Assembly (NCBI GenBank): GCA_036655975.1
Contig: JAVVPD010000003.1
Location: forward strand, 1-60,214
Direction: 5' to 3'
DNA: 60,214 bases
Source: CASQEL01 sp036655975
GTDB lineage: Bacteria; Desulfobacterota; Desulfovibrionia; Desulfovibrionales; Desulfovibrionaceae
Of the stretch, positions 17,384 through 25,632 are shown in pieces. The notes under the pieces are model-generated. The model was not told the DNA's origin. It made no database searches and worked only from the letters and a program-made list of their open reading frames with translations. The translations under genes were made by a program, and so were the position numbers. The stretch's first letter is position 1, and each line of letters opens with the position of its first letter.

Positions 17384-19602
17384 GCCGCCGAGCGTTCATT
17401 AAAGGCCTTTTGAGCACCGCCGCTTTGGCGGCTGTGCCGTGTGGGCTGCTTATTCCGCATAAGGTGGCGGCGGGGGACATGTTTCACGACACCGCAGCGC
17501 GTGAAGCTGCGGGCGGGATGCGCGTGTTCCGCAATGCTTGTCCCTGTAATTGTTATGATACCTGTAGTATGCTCACCTATGTGCGTGACGGCGTTGTGCA
17601 ATATGTGGAAGGCGCCCCAGAATCAAGTTTTACGGGCGGGGCCTTGTGCGTTAAGGGATATACCTACCCGCGTCGGCTGTACAGCCCAGACCGGATTAAA
17701 TATCCCATGGTGCAGGACGGGCGCGGAACAGGCCGGTGGCGCCGGATAAGCTGGGACGAGGCCCTCCATACCATTGCCGTAAAATTACTTGATAGTAAAC
17801 AGCGCGACGGTACGCTGCTGGGTGCGGCACTGACAAAGTATTCTGGTAATCTTGGCATTAGCAATTATGTGGTGGAGGGCATGTTCTCGTCCCTTGGGTA
17901 TACAACGCGCTTTACGGGTAATCCGTGCTGGTCTGCGGGGCTGGACGCACAATGTTATGATATGGGTAAGATGTGGTGTAATGATCCCGAAGATCTGCCC
18001 AAGGCCCGCTGTATTATTGTGTGGGGGGCTAATCCCGCATGGTGTTCCACCCATAGCATGAAATACCTTTTTGCGGCTCAGGACAAGGGGGCGGAGCTGA
18101 TTGTTATTGACCCTCTCTTGTCGCAAACGGCAGCCAAGGCCGATGTGTATGTGCAGCTGCGCCCGGCTACCGATGGCGCGTTGGCTTTGGGCATGGCACG
18201 GCACATTTTGGACGCCAATCTGGTGGACGAGGGTTTTATTCGCGATCACAGTGTGGGCTTTGCGGACTTTGCGCGTTATTTGCGGACAAAGGTGACGGTG
18301 GAATGGGCTGCGGCCGAATGCGGAGTGCCCGCCGCAGAAATTCGGGCCATGGCCGAGCGTTTTGCCAAAGCCAAGCCCGCCACTATTTGGATGGGCTATG
18401 GGCTGCAGCGCCATCCCAACGGCGGGGCCATGGTGCGCGCCATTGACGCCTTGGTCGCCATGACGGGCAATATTGGTGTTGAGGGCGGTGGTGCCCGCTA
18501 CGGACAGATGATGACGGGGGATTTTGCCTATCACGCTATGCAGCACGCTGCTCCGGAAGGTTCTGTGGGCATGCCCGCCAGTGCCAAAAGCCGACTGGGC
18601 AAAAATCGTGAGGTCAATATCAACGCCACGGCAGATGCGTTGCTGAACACAACAGATCCGCCGATACGGCTACTGTGGGTGTCCGGCAAGAATCCTTTTG
18701 CTCAAGAGCCCAATCACGCCAAGATGGTCCGCGCCTTTGCCAAGCCGGAGCTGATTGTCTGTGTCGAGCAATTTTTCACCGAAACCGTGCGCTATTCCGA
18801 TATTGTGCTGCCGGCGACAACATTGCTGGAAGAAGATTCCCTGTGCGTGTCCTATTGGCATTATTGGCTCGGATTGAACGAACAGGCCGTGGCGCCCTTG
18901 CATGAAAGCAAGTCTAACACCGCCATTGCCGTGGCCCTTTCCCAAGTTATGAATGCGCTGTCGCCCGGATCGTGCACCTTTCCGCAGCGTGTGGACAGTA
19001 AGGAATGGTTGAGTAAAGAATGCAATGCCACGGTGCGCGCGTATTTTGGTATTGGCGGATGGGAAGAATTGCGTCACGGGCCGGTCAAGGCCAAAATGAC
19101 CACTTCCGCCGCGTGGCCCGACCGTGTGTTTGCCACACCCTCGGGCAAATACGAATTCAAGTCCGATTTGTGCGCGCGTAACGGCCTGAACGCCTTGCCC
19201 GTGTATGTGCCGGGGCGCAAGCCAAGCCGGCCTTTTCAGGCTATCACCCCGCATACGCAATTTGGCATCCACTCCCAATTTGTCAATCTTGACTGGATGG
19301 AAGCGGTGTACGAGGAACCCTTGGTGTACATCAACCCCCGCGAGGCTTTGGCGCGCGGCATTACTAATGACAGCCCCGTGCGTGTTTTTAACGATGTGGG
19401 AGAAGTGTGCCTAAATGCGCGCTTGAGCGAATGTGTGCCCGCAAATTGTGTGGTCATGTATGAGGCGTGGTTTCGCAAACTGCCCTATAATGTCCAGAAT
19501 ATTATTGACGAATGCCCCGCAGATATGGGCGCGATGAACACCGGACAGGCGGGCTTGGCAACGCATGCACAATTTGTAGATATTGAAAGTTTGAGTACCT
19601 AG
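17380..19602 (+). CDS. Tat-exported molybdopterin oxidoreductase, DMSO-reductase family catalytic subunit
   Basis: 740 aa. N-terminus MSRRAFIKGLLSTAALAAV is a twin-arginine signal, so the enzyme acts in the periplasm. A [4Fe-4S] motif Cys54-x3-Cys58-x3-Cys62-x27-Cys90 (DmsA-like spacing) is followed by VKG with Lys92. The region that supplies the metal ligand reads FTGNPCWSAG, making Cys183 the candidate Mo/W ligand, as in polysulfide/thiosulfate-type or acetylene-hydratase-type enzymes, while DmsA itself uses Ser. C-terminal dinucleotide-binding segments (GIHSQFVNLDWM, DSPVRVFND) are present. Substrate cannot be assigned. It overlaps the kinase by 4 bp and precedes a four-cluster FeS subunit; no membrane anchor gene follows. 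Confidence 0.88.
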   Translation: MSRRAFIKGLLSTAALAAVPCGLLIPHKVAAGDMFHDTAAREAAGGMRVFRNACPCNCYDTCSMLTYVRDGVVQYVEGAPESSFTGGALCVKGYTYPRRLYSPDRIKYPMVQDGRGTGRWRRISWDEALHTIAVKLLDSKQRDGTLLGAALTKYSGNLGISNYVVEGMFSSLGYTTRFTGNPCWSAGLDAQCYDMGKMWCNDPEDLPKARCIIVWGANPAWCSTHSMKYLFAAQDKGAELIVIDPLLSQTAAKADVYVQLRPATDGALALGMARHILDANLVDEGFIRDHSVGFADFARYLRTKVTVEWAAAECGVPAAEIRAMAERFAKAKPATIWMGYGLQRHPNGGAMVRAIDALVAMTGNIGVEGGGARYGQMMTGDFAYHAMQHAAPEGSVGMPASAKSRLGKNREVNINATADALLNTTDPPIRLLWVSGKNPFAQEPNHAKMVRAFAKPELIVCVEQFFTETVRYSDIVLPATTLLEEDSLCVSYWHYWLGLNEQAVAPLHESKSNTAIAVALSQVMNALSPGSCTFPQRVDSKEWLSKECNATVRAYFGIGGWEELRHGPVKAKMTTSAAWPDRVFATPSGKYEFKSDLCARNGLNALPVYVPGRKPSRPFQAITPHTQFGIHSQFVNLDWMEAVYEEPLVYINPREALARGITNDSPVRVFNDVGEVCLNARLSECVPANCVVMYEAWFRKLPYNVQNIIDECPADMGAMNTGQAGLATHAQFVDIESLST

Positions 19603-19655
19603 TGTAACATTCGCAACATCGCTCTTTCTTCATACCCTTCAGCCCCCCAAATACC

Positions 19656-20207
19656 ATGCCAGCACGCTACGCTTTTTTGATCGACTCCCATAAATGCACC
19701 GGCTGTCACGCTTGCGTGATGGCTTGCAAAAATTATAATCAACTGGCGCCCTATCAAAAATGGCGCATTGTCTATGCCCTAACCGAGGACGTGTATCCTT
19801 TTGAAGGCCGGGCCTTTTATTCGTTGGGGTGTAATCATTGTGAGGATCCCGCATGCCTTAAAGTCTGCCCTGTGGGGGCCTATTCTATCCGCCGGGACGG
19901 CATCGTGGTGCATGATTATGACCAGTGCGTGGGCTGTGGGCGCTGTGTACGCAGCTGTCCCTATGAGGTACCCACCTTTGACCCCGGCATGCAAAAAACC
20001 CACAAGTGTAATATGTGTTATGAACGTATTGACAAAGGCTTACAACCCTTCTGTGTGCAAGCTTGCACCACCGGAGGCCTCAGCCTGATTGATCTGCACA
20101 CTACAAATTATACTATTCAGTATCCGGCCCGTTTTCCCTACCGCCCCGAGCTGAACCCTTCAACCCGTTTTTTACTGCCTCGGGTGCCCCGCTTGGTCAT
20201 GCTTTAG
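19656..20207 (+). CDS. DmsB-like iron-sulfur subunit with four [4Fe-4S] motifs
   Basis: 183 aa with four cysteine groups in the order usual for DmsB/PsrB subunits: CTGCHACVMAC, CNHCEDPACLKVC, CVGCGRCVRSC and CNMCYERI followed by CVQAC. It has no signal peptide of its own, so it should be exported by hitch-hiking with the Tat substrate encoded just upstream. It would pass electrons between the catalytic subunit and a quinol dehydrogenase or periplasmic cytochrome. The next element is a strong terminator, so a DmsC/NrfD membrane partner is not part of this operon. Confidence 0.92.
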   Translation: MPARYAFLIDSHKCTGCHACVMACKNYNQLAPYQKWRIVYALTEDVYPFEGRAFYSLGCNHCEDPACLKVCPVGAYSIRRDGIVVHDYDQCVGCGRCVRSCPYEVPTFDPGMQKTHKCNMCYERIDKGLQPFCVQACTTGGLSLIDLHTTNYTIQYPARFPYRPELNPSTRFLLPRVPRLVML

Positions 20208-20225
20208 CATCGGCTCGGGCAATAG

Positions 20226-20264
20226 CGCAAAAAAAGGGAAGGCAAAACCTTCCCTTTTTTTGCG
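20226..20264. terminator. Bidirectional rho-independent terminator
   Basis: Perfect 17-bp inverted repeat CGCAAAAAAAGGGAAGG/CCTTCCCTTTTTTTGCG with a 5-nt loop. The A7/T7 flanks of a 7-bp GC-rich core make it work in both directions, serving the molybdoenzyme operon and the convergent secreted-protein gene. Confidence 0.92.
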
Positions 20265-20278
20265 AACTTCGGTGCGCG

Positions 20279-20722
20279 TTATTTCTTTTTTTTGGAGTTT
20301 TTGAGGCTTTTTACCGGAGTGAGTTGGCTCAGAATAATTTTGTCTTGATCACCCACCCGCTCCAGCACCATGGAAAAACGCATGAGGCCTTGGGGCAGAG
20401 GGGGATTGTAGGTGCCGTGCACAACGGCATTGCCGGTAAGCAGGGTAGCCGAGCCGTAATGGCTGGACACCACATCGGAAACGGTCAAACGGCGGATATC
20501 CATCTTGCCGTTTTTCAGGTTCTCAATGTAATTTTCCTTATCTTGCAGTAAGCCATTGGAGCCGATGTGCAAAAAATTTTCTGCCAGAATTTTCTGAAGG
20601 GTAGCCGTGTCTTGGGTCATAACCGCTTCAACATACTGGGCCACGGTGTCGGGGCGGGCGTGGGCTACGTTAGCCATCAACAGCAGCAAAGGTAAAGCAA
20701 TAATAACTAGCCGTAACAACAT
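20279..20722 (-). CDS. Secreted NTF2-like (DUF4440/SnoaL-type) protein
   Basis: 147 aa from ATG 20722, chosen over ATG 20728 because AAGGAG then lies 7 nt rather than 1 nt upstream. Signal peptide: a hydrophobic stretch of about 15 residues ending NVAHA, with cleavage before RPDTVAQY. The mature part (VEAVMTQDTATLQKILAENFLHIGSNG, then repeated beta-strand segments ending DKIILSQLTPV) has the pattern of small cone-shaped NTF2-like domains, which bind ligands or act as accessory domains. The C-terminus is lysine-rich. No function can be assigned. Confidence 0.7.
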   Translation of the reverse strand: MLLRLVIIALPLLLLMANVAHARPDTVAQYVEAVMTQDTATLQKILAENFLHIGSNGLLQDKENYIENLKNGKMDIRRLTVSDVVSSHYGSATLLTGNAVVHGTYNPPLPQGLMRFSMVLERVGDQDKIILSQLTPVKSLKNSKKKK

Positions 20723-21025
20723 ATACATGCTCCTTAATGTCTATTAAAGATAGCACCTTTAACACTTTGTATGCAATTTTGTACCTGCAAAAATGTCTTT
20801 CTGTCAAGAACAATCCGCCACAAAGGTATTGCTAATCTTTATCAGCTGGGTTATTTCTTTTGAGTTCAAATAAAGCACACTCTGGCAGCGGCCTGGGGTG
20901 CCCGTGAGTTTTCGGCATTGTGCGGGGGACGAGCGCGTGTTTGTGTTGATGTTTCGTCAGCAAGCGGCGCGGCGGGTAGTAAGGTCAGGGCTGGAGTGGA
21001 AGAAACAAACCCGGAGGATACACTC
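20723..21025. promoter_or_regulatory. Leader region of the rpsB operon
   Basis: About 300 bp between the divergent secreted-protein gene and rpsB. Ribosomal operon promoters are expected here; the first half is AT-rich and the last ~130 nt before rpsB form a GC-richer leader ending in the ribosome binding site GGAGGA (21013-21018). No known S2-binding leader motif could be recognised by eye. Confidence 0.3.
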
Positions 21026-21805
21026 ATGGCATACGTCAGCATGAAGCAAATGCTGGAAACTGGTGTCCACTTTGGTCACCAGACCCGTCGTTGGAACCCC
21101 AAAATGCGCCCCTACATTTTTGGCGCGCGTAATGGTATTCATATTATTGACTTGCAGCAGACGGTTAAGTTGTTCCGCACTGCCTACGACAAAGTTGTTG
21201 ATACTGTCGCCAGCGGCGGCAAGATGCTGTTTATCGGTACCAAGCGTCAGGCGCAAGAAGCTGTCAGCACCGAAGCCGGACGCGCGGGCCAATACCATGT
21301 GACCAACCGCTGGATGGGCGGCACCCTGACCAACTTTGTGACCATTCAAAAAAGTATTGACCGCCTGAAGAAGCTGGAAGGCATGTTTGCCGACGGCTCC
21401 ATTGCACGCTATCAGAAAAAAGAAGGCTTGAATCTGCAGCGCGAAATGGAAAAGCTGGAACTGACCCTCGGCGGTATTAAAGATATGGGCGGCCTGCCCC
21501 AGTTGGCTTTTATCATTGACCCCAACCGCGAAGATATCGCGGTGAAAGAATGCCGCAAATTGGGCATTCCCATTGTGGCTGTCACTGATACCAATTGTGA
21601 TCCCGATCTGATCGATTTCATCATTCCCGGTAACGACGACGCTATCCGCGCGATTAAACTCTTCGTGACGGCTTTTTCGGAAGCCTGCATGGAAGGCGAC
21701 GCCATGCGTAAAGACGGGAAGAATAAGGACGTTGAAGACGAATTGAAAAAAGTTGCCGCCGCTCCTGAAGCCGCTGCCCCAGAAGCTGCGCCCGCTGCGG
21801 AATAA
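21026..21805 (+). CDS. rpsB: 30S ribosomal protein S2
   Basis: 259 aa from ATG 21026, 8 nt after GGAGGA. Starts MAYVSMKQMLETGVHFGHQT, the S2 signature, with IFGARNGIHIIDLQQT following. The C-terminus is extended by an Ala/Glu/Pro-rich tail (APEAAAPEAAPAAE), common in this lineage. First gene of rpsB-tsf-pyrH-frr-uppS-cdsA-dxr-rseP. Confidence 0.98.
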   Translation: MAYVSMKQMLETGVHFGHQTRRWNPKMRPYIFGARNGIHIIDLQQTVKLFRTAYDKVVDTVASGGKMLFIGTKRQAQEAVSTEAGRAGQYHVTNRWMGGTLTNFVTIQKSIDRLKKLEGMFADGSIARYQKKEGLNLQREMEKLELTLGGIKDMGGLPQLAFIIDPNREDIAVKECRKLGIPIVAVTDTNCDPDLIDFIIPGNDDAIRAIKLFVTAFSEACMEGDAMRKDGKNKDVEDELKKVAAAPEAAAPEAAPAAE

Positions 21806-21821
21806 TCTTACGGAGAAATAT

Positions 21822-22676
21822 ATGTCGATCACTGCACACATGGTGAAAGAACTGCGCGATATGACCGGCGCAGGCATGATGGATTGTAAAAAAGCCCTCC
21901 AAGAAGTGGAAGGCGACCTCGAAAAGGCCGTAGACTGGCTGCGTCAAAAGGGTATTGCCAAGGCCGCTAAAAAGTCTGGTCGGGCTACCTCGGAAGGCGT
22001 AGTGGCTTTTGTGGACGGCAACGGCGGTAAGCTTGCGGCTTTGGCTGCGGTGTGCTGCGAAACAGATTTCGTGGCCCGTGGCGAAAAGTTTCAGGAATTT
22101 GCCGGCCGCGTTGTTAAAACCGTGCTGGATCAAAATCCTGCGGATAACGCTGCGCTGGACGCCATTCTTGGCGAAGACATGAAGGAACAGATTGCTACCG
22201 TGGGTGAAAATATGACCCTAGGGGCTTTTGTCCGCATGGAACGCAAAGGCCCCGGCAGCATTGGGGTGTATATCCACTCCAACGGCAAAATCGGCGTGTT
22301 AGTTGATATCGAAACAGGTTCCGACGCCACTGTTGCCAAGCCAGAATTCCACGATCTGGCAAAAAACTTGGCAATGCAAATTGCCGCCGCCAGCCCCCTG
22401 TCGGTAGAACCTTCGTGCCTAGACCAAACCACCGTTGAGCGTGAGCGTGAAGTCTACCGCCAGAAAGCTCTGGAAGACGGCAAGCCCGCAAATATTGTTG
22501 AAAAAATTGTTGAAGGCGCGGTCAAGAAATTCTACAAAGAAGTTTGTCTGATGGAACAATTGTTCATCCGCGATGACAAAAAAACTATTGCCGATGTTGT
22601 TAAGGAAGCTTCCAAAGCCTTGGGTGATACTATAAAAGTTATTACTTTCGCGCGTATACAGCTTGGCGTAGAATAA
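21822..22676 (+). CDS. tsf: Elongation factor Ts
   Basis: 284 aa from ATG 21822 (ribosome binding site CGGAG). N-terminal UBA-like domain (VKELRDMTGAGMMDCKKAL) and the core motif CCETDFVARGEKF identify EF-Ts, the nucleotide exchange factor for EF-Tu. It lies 16 bp after rpsB and is followed by a strong terminator. Confidence 0.98.
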   Translation: MSITAHMVKELRDMTGAGMMDCKKALQEVEGDLEKAVDWLRQKGIAKAAKKSGRATSEGVVAFVDGNGGKLAALAAVCCETDFVARGEKFQEFAGRVVKTVLDQNPADNAALDAILGEDMKEQIATVGENMTLGAFVRMERKGPGSIGVYIHSNGKIGVLVDIETGSDATVAKPEFHDLAKNLAMQIAAASPLSVEPSCLDQTTVEREREVYRQKALEDGKPANIVEKIVEGAVKKFYKEVCLMEQLFIRDDKKTIADVVKEASKALGDTIKVITFARIQLGVE

Positions 22677-22699
22677 TCGGCGCAAAATGCTATATATAG

Positions 22700-22725
22700 G
22701 GGGGGCTTCAAGCCCCCCTTTTTTT
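22700..22725 (+). terminator. Rho-independent terminator between tsf and pyrH
   Basis: Stem GGGGGGCT/AGCCCCCC with a 3-nt loop followed by seven T. It should reduce read-through from the ribosomal protein genes into pyrH. Confidence 0.88.
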
Positions 22726-22773
22726 GTGTTAGGTATGAATAATTCAACTTTCAAACTACAGGTGGAAACCACG

Positions 22774-23484
22774 ATGGCCCAACTTCTCTACAAGCGTGTC
22801 CTGTTAAAGCTGAGCGGTGAAGCCTTGGCGGGCGAACAAAAAACGGGCATCAACCCGGCGACTGTTTCAAAAATATGCCAAGAATTGGGCAGCGTTTTGG
22901 ATATGGGTTTGCAAGTGGCTCTGGTTATTGGCGGCGGTAATATTTTTCGGGGTCTGTCGGCTTCGGCTAAAGGTATGGAGCGTTCTTCGGCGGACTATAT
23001 GGGCATGCTTGCCACCGTATTGAACGCGCTTGCGGTGCAGGATGTGCTGGAAAAACAGGGGCATCCCACCCGCGTGTTGTCTGCCATTACCATGCAGGAA
23101 GTGTGCGAGCCCTTTATCCGCCGCCGTGCTCTGCGCCATATGGAAAAAGGCCGTGTGATTATTTGCGCTGCGGGCACGGGTAATCCCTATTTCACCACGG
23201 ATACCGCCGCTGCGCTGCGGGGCATGGAGCTTAAATGCGACGCCATTATTAAAGCCACTAAGGTGGACGGCGTGTATGATAAAGATCCCATGCTGCACAG
23301 TGATGCGGTGAAATATACCCGTATTTCCTATGACGAAACGCTGGCCAAACACTTGGGTGTTATGGACGCCACGGCCATTGCTTTGGCACAGGAAAACGCT
23401 GTGCCTATTATTGTGTGCAAAATGTTCGGCGGACACATCGGCCGCGCTGTGTGCGGTGAAGACGTGGGCACCACCGTCGCTTGA
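22774..23484 (+). CDS. pyrH: UMP kinase (uridylate kinase)
   Basis: 236 aa from ATG 22774; the in-frame extension to 22687 would run through the terminator hairpin. Motifs: RVLLKLSGEALAG, VIGGGNIFRG and TDTAAALRG, typical of the amino-acid-kinase-fold UMP kinases. It phosphorylates UMP to UDP. Sits downstream of the tsf terminator, so it probably has its own promoter or depends on read-through. Confidence 0.97.
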   Translation: MAQLLYKRVLLKLSGEALAGEQKTGINPATVSKICQELGSVLDMGLQVALVIGGGNIFRGLSASAKGMERSSADYMGMLATVLNALAVQDVLEKQGHPTRVLSAITMQEVCEPFIRRRALRHMEKGRVIICAAGTGNPYFTTDTAAALRGMELKCDAIIKATKVDGVYDKDPMLHSDAVKYTRISYDETLAKHLGVMDATAIALAQENAVPIIVCKMFGGHIGRAVCGEDVGTTVA

Positions 23485-23537
23485 ATAAGATTTTGAAATA
23501 TATGTAAATGCCTTTACTTTTATAGGGAGAACTGACC

Positions 23538-24098
23538 ATGGACAAAGACAGCCTTTTGTTGGACGCCGAAGAGCGTATGGAAAAAGCCCTCACTTCCTTG
23601 GACAAGGAATTTACCAAATTGCGTACCGGTCGCGCTTCCACCGCGCTGGTTGAATCCATCAAATTGGATTATTACGGCACCCCCACCCCCATCAGTCAAG
23701 TGGCCTCCATTGCCGTGCCGGACAGCCGCAGCGTGACCATTCAGCCTTGGGATAAATCCTCCTTTGGCTTGGTGGAAAAAGCCATTCTTAAGTCTGATCT
23801 TGGTCTTACCCCCATGAATGACGGTAAGGTTATTCGCATTTCTATCCCCCCACTGACCGAGGAACGCCGTAAAGATCTGGTGAAAGTGTCCCGTAAATAT
23901 ACCGAAGATGCCAAGGTTGCCATTCGTAACGTGCGCCGTGACGTGAACGACAGCTTCAAAAAGTTGGAAAAAGACAAAGTTTTGTCTGAAGACGAATTGA
24001 AGAAAACGGGTGAAGAGGTGCAAAAGCTCACCGACAAATATGTGGCTGAGGCAGACAAAAGATGTCAGGGCAAAGAAAAGGAAATAATGGACATTTAG
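23538..24098 (+). CDS. frr: Ribosome recycling factor
   Basis: 186 aa, standard length. Characteristic segments: LRTGRASTALVESIKLDYYGTP, PLTEERRKDLVK and a C-terminal helix ending in LTDKYVAEADKRCQGKEKE. It releases ribosomes from mRNA with EF-G after termination. Start ATG 23538 follows GGGAGAACTGACC. The stop is 4 nt before uppS. Confidence 0.97.
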   Translation: MDKDSLLLDAEERMEKALTSLDKEFTKLRTGRASTALVESIKLDYYGTPTPISQVASIAVPDSRSVTIQPWDKSSFGLVEKAILKSDLGLTPMNDGKVIRISIPPLTEERRKDLVKVSRKYTEDAKVAIRNVRRDVNDSFKKLEKDKVLSEDELKKTGEEVQKLTDKYVAEADKRCQGKEKEIMDI

Positions 24099-24102
24099 TT
24101 TG

Positions 24103-24810
24103 ATGCACCACACGCTCCCCCAACATATTGCCATTATTATGGACGGCAACGGTCGCTGGGCGCAACAGCGGGGCATGGCCCGCACCGAAGGCCATAAGGC
24201 TGGTGTGCAGGCTGCCCGCGCTATTGTGACCGAATGCCGCACCTTGGGCATTAACTATCTGACATTGTATACCTTCTCTCGTGAAAATTGGAATCGTCCA
24301 CGGGAAGAAGTGGCCTTATTGTTCAGCCTGTTGGTGCAATTTTTGACCGAAGAAGTGCCCAATATGATCAAACAGTCCATTCGTTTGAATATTTTGGGTG
24401 AAGTGGGCGAATTGCCGCTGGCAGCTCGCACCGCCATTCAGCATGCGGTGAGGCGTACGCAGAGCGGCACCGCCATGGTGGTGAATCTGGCCTTAAATTA
24501 CGGGGGCCGTGACGAAATTGTACGCGCGGCCCGCAAATTGATTGAAGACGGCGTGGCTGCACAAGATGTTACCGAAGAGAGCCTACGCAAGCGTTTGTAC
24601 ACGGGCGCTATGCCCGACCCCGATCTGGTCATCCGCACCAGTGGAGAAATACGCGTCAGTAATTATTTGCTCTTCCAATGTGCGTACAGTGAATTTTTTT
24701 TCACCCCCGTGCTCTGGCCCGATTTCACCCCTGAAATTCTGCGTCAGACTTTGGAAGACTTTGGAACCCGCAATCGTCGTTTTGGCAAGACACAGGAGCA
24801 ATTGGCATGA
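24103..24810 (+). CDS. uppS: Undecaprenyl diphosphate synthase
   Basis: 235 aa from ATG 24103. IAIIMDGNGRWAQQRGM contains the catalytic aspartate motif, and DLVIRTSGEIRVSNYLLFQCAYSE is the second conserved block. The enzyme makes the C55 lipid carrier for peptidoglycan and polysaccharide synthesis. Overlaps cdsA by 4 bp (ATGA). Confidence 0.96.
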   Translation: MHHTLPQHIAIIMDGNGRWAQQRGMARTEGHKAGVQAARAIVTECRTLGINYLTLYTFSRENWNRPREEVALLFSLLVQFLTEEVPNMIKQSIRLNILGEVGELPLAARTAIQHAVRRTQSGTAMVVNLALNYGGRDEIVRAARKLIEDGVAAQDVTEESLRKRLYTGAMPDPDLVIRTSGEIRVSNYLLFQCAYSEFFFTPVLWPDFTPEILRQTLEDFGTRNRRFGKTQEQLA

Positions 24811-25616
24811 GTGAACGTTTTCCCGCCAATGTACAACGTATCGTCACAGGCTTGATTCTGGCGGTCATCTTACTCGGGGCTTTGTACTACCGTGGGCTGC
24901 CCTTGTTGTTGCTGATTATGGCGATTTCCGCCTTTGGTTTGTGGGAATTTTATTCGTTGTTCTGGGGCAAGAGCGGGCGCATTGTTTCGCGGGTTTTTGC
25001 TATTATTCTCGGGTGGGGTATGCTGTGCCTCTCGTGGATGCACCGCCCCCAAGACGCATTGGTCTTTTTGGGCGCGGGTTTTGTGCTTTCGGCCCTCAGT
25101 TTTTTATTCCGCTGGGATGTTGTTGACGATACCGAAGCCTTTGCGCCCGGGGGTATTTTTATGGCAGGGCTTGCTTATGTGCCGCTGTTGCTGCTGCCCG
25201 CTACCTATTTGACCTCTCCCAAATTGCTTTTTGTGCTGTGCGCCGTGGCTTTTTCGGATACTGCGGCCTATTTTATCGGCACCCGCTATGGGCATCATAA
25301 ATTGTGGCCTCGGGTCAGCCCGAAAAAAAGTTCCGAAGGCGCGGTTGCCAGCCTTATCGCCTGTGTGATCATCTGCACCGTCATCGGTTGCATCTTCGGT
25401 CGCGCTCCGTGGTGGTTTTTTGCCTGTCTTGGGGTGCTCCTGAATGCCTTTGCCCAATTGGGTGATTTGTTTGAATCTGCCCTCAAACGCTCCGTGTCCG
25501 TCAAGGATTCCGGCTGTATCCTCCCCGGTCATGGCGGTGTGCTCGACAGAGCCGACAGCCTTCTGTTTGCTATGCCCGTTTTCGCCGTTGTTGATCAATG
25601 GATGGGATTCTTCTAA
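24807..25616 (+). CDS. cdsA: Phosphatidate cytidylyltransferase
   Basis: 269 aa polytopic membrane protein. The C-terminal signature SVKDSGCILPGHGGVLDRADSL is diagnostic of CdsA, which makes CDP-diacylglycerol from CTP and phosphatidate. Start overlaps the uppS stop, so translation is coupled. Confidence 0.96.
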   Translation: MSERFPANVQRIVTGLILAVILLGALYYRGLPLLLLIMAISAFGLWEFYSLFWGKSGRIVSRVFAIILGWGMLCLSWMHRPQDALVFLGAGFVLSALSFLFRWDVVDDTEAFAPGGIFMAGLAYVPLLLLPATYLTSPKLLFVLCAVAFSDTAAYFIGTRYGHHKLWPRVSPKKSSEGAVASLIACVIICTVIGCIFGRAPWWFFACLGVLLNAFAQLGDLFESALKRSVSVKDSGCILPGHGGVLDRADSLLFAMPVFAVVDQWMGFF

Positions 25617-25632
25617 GCATAAAGGTTTACCT

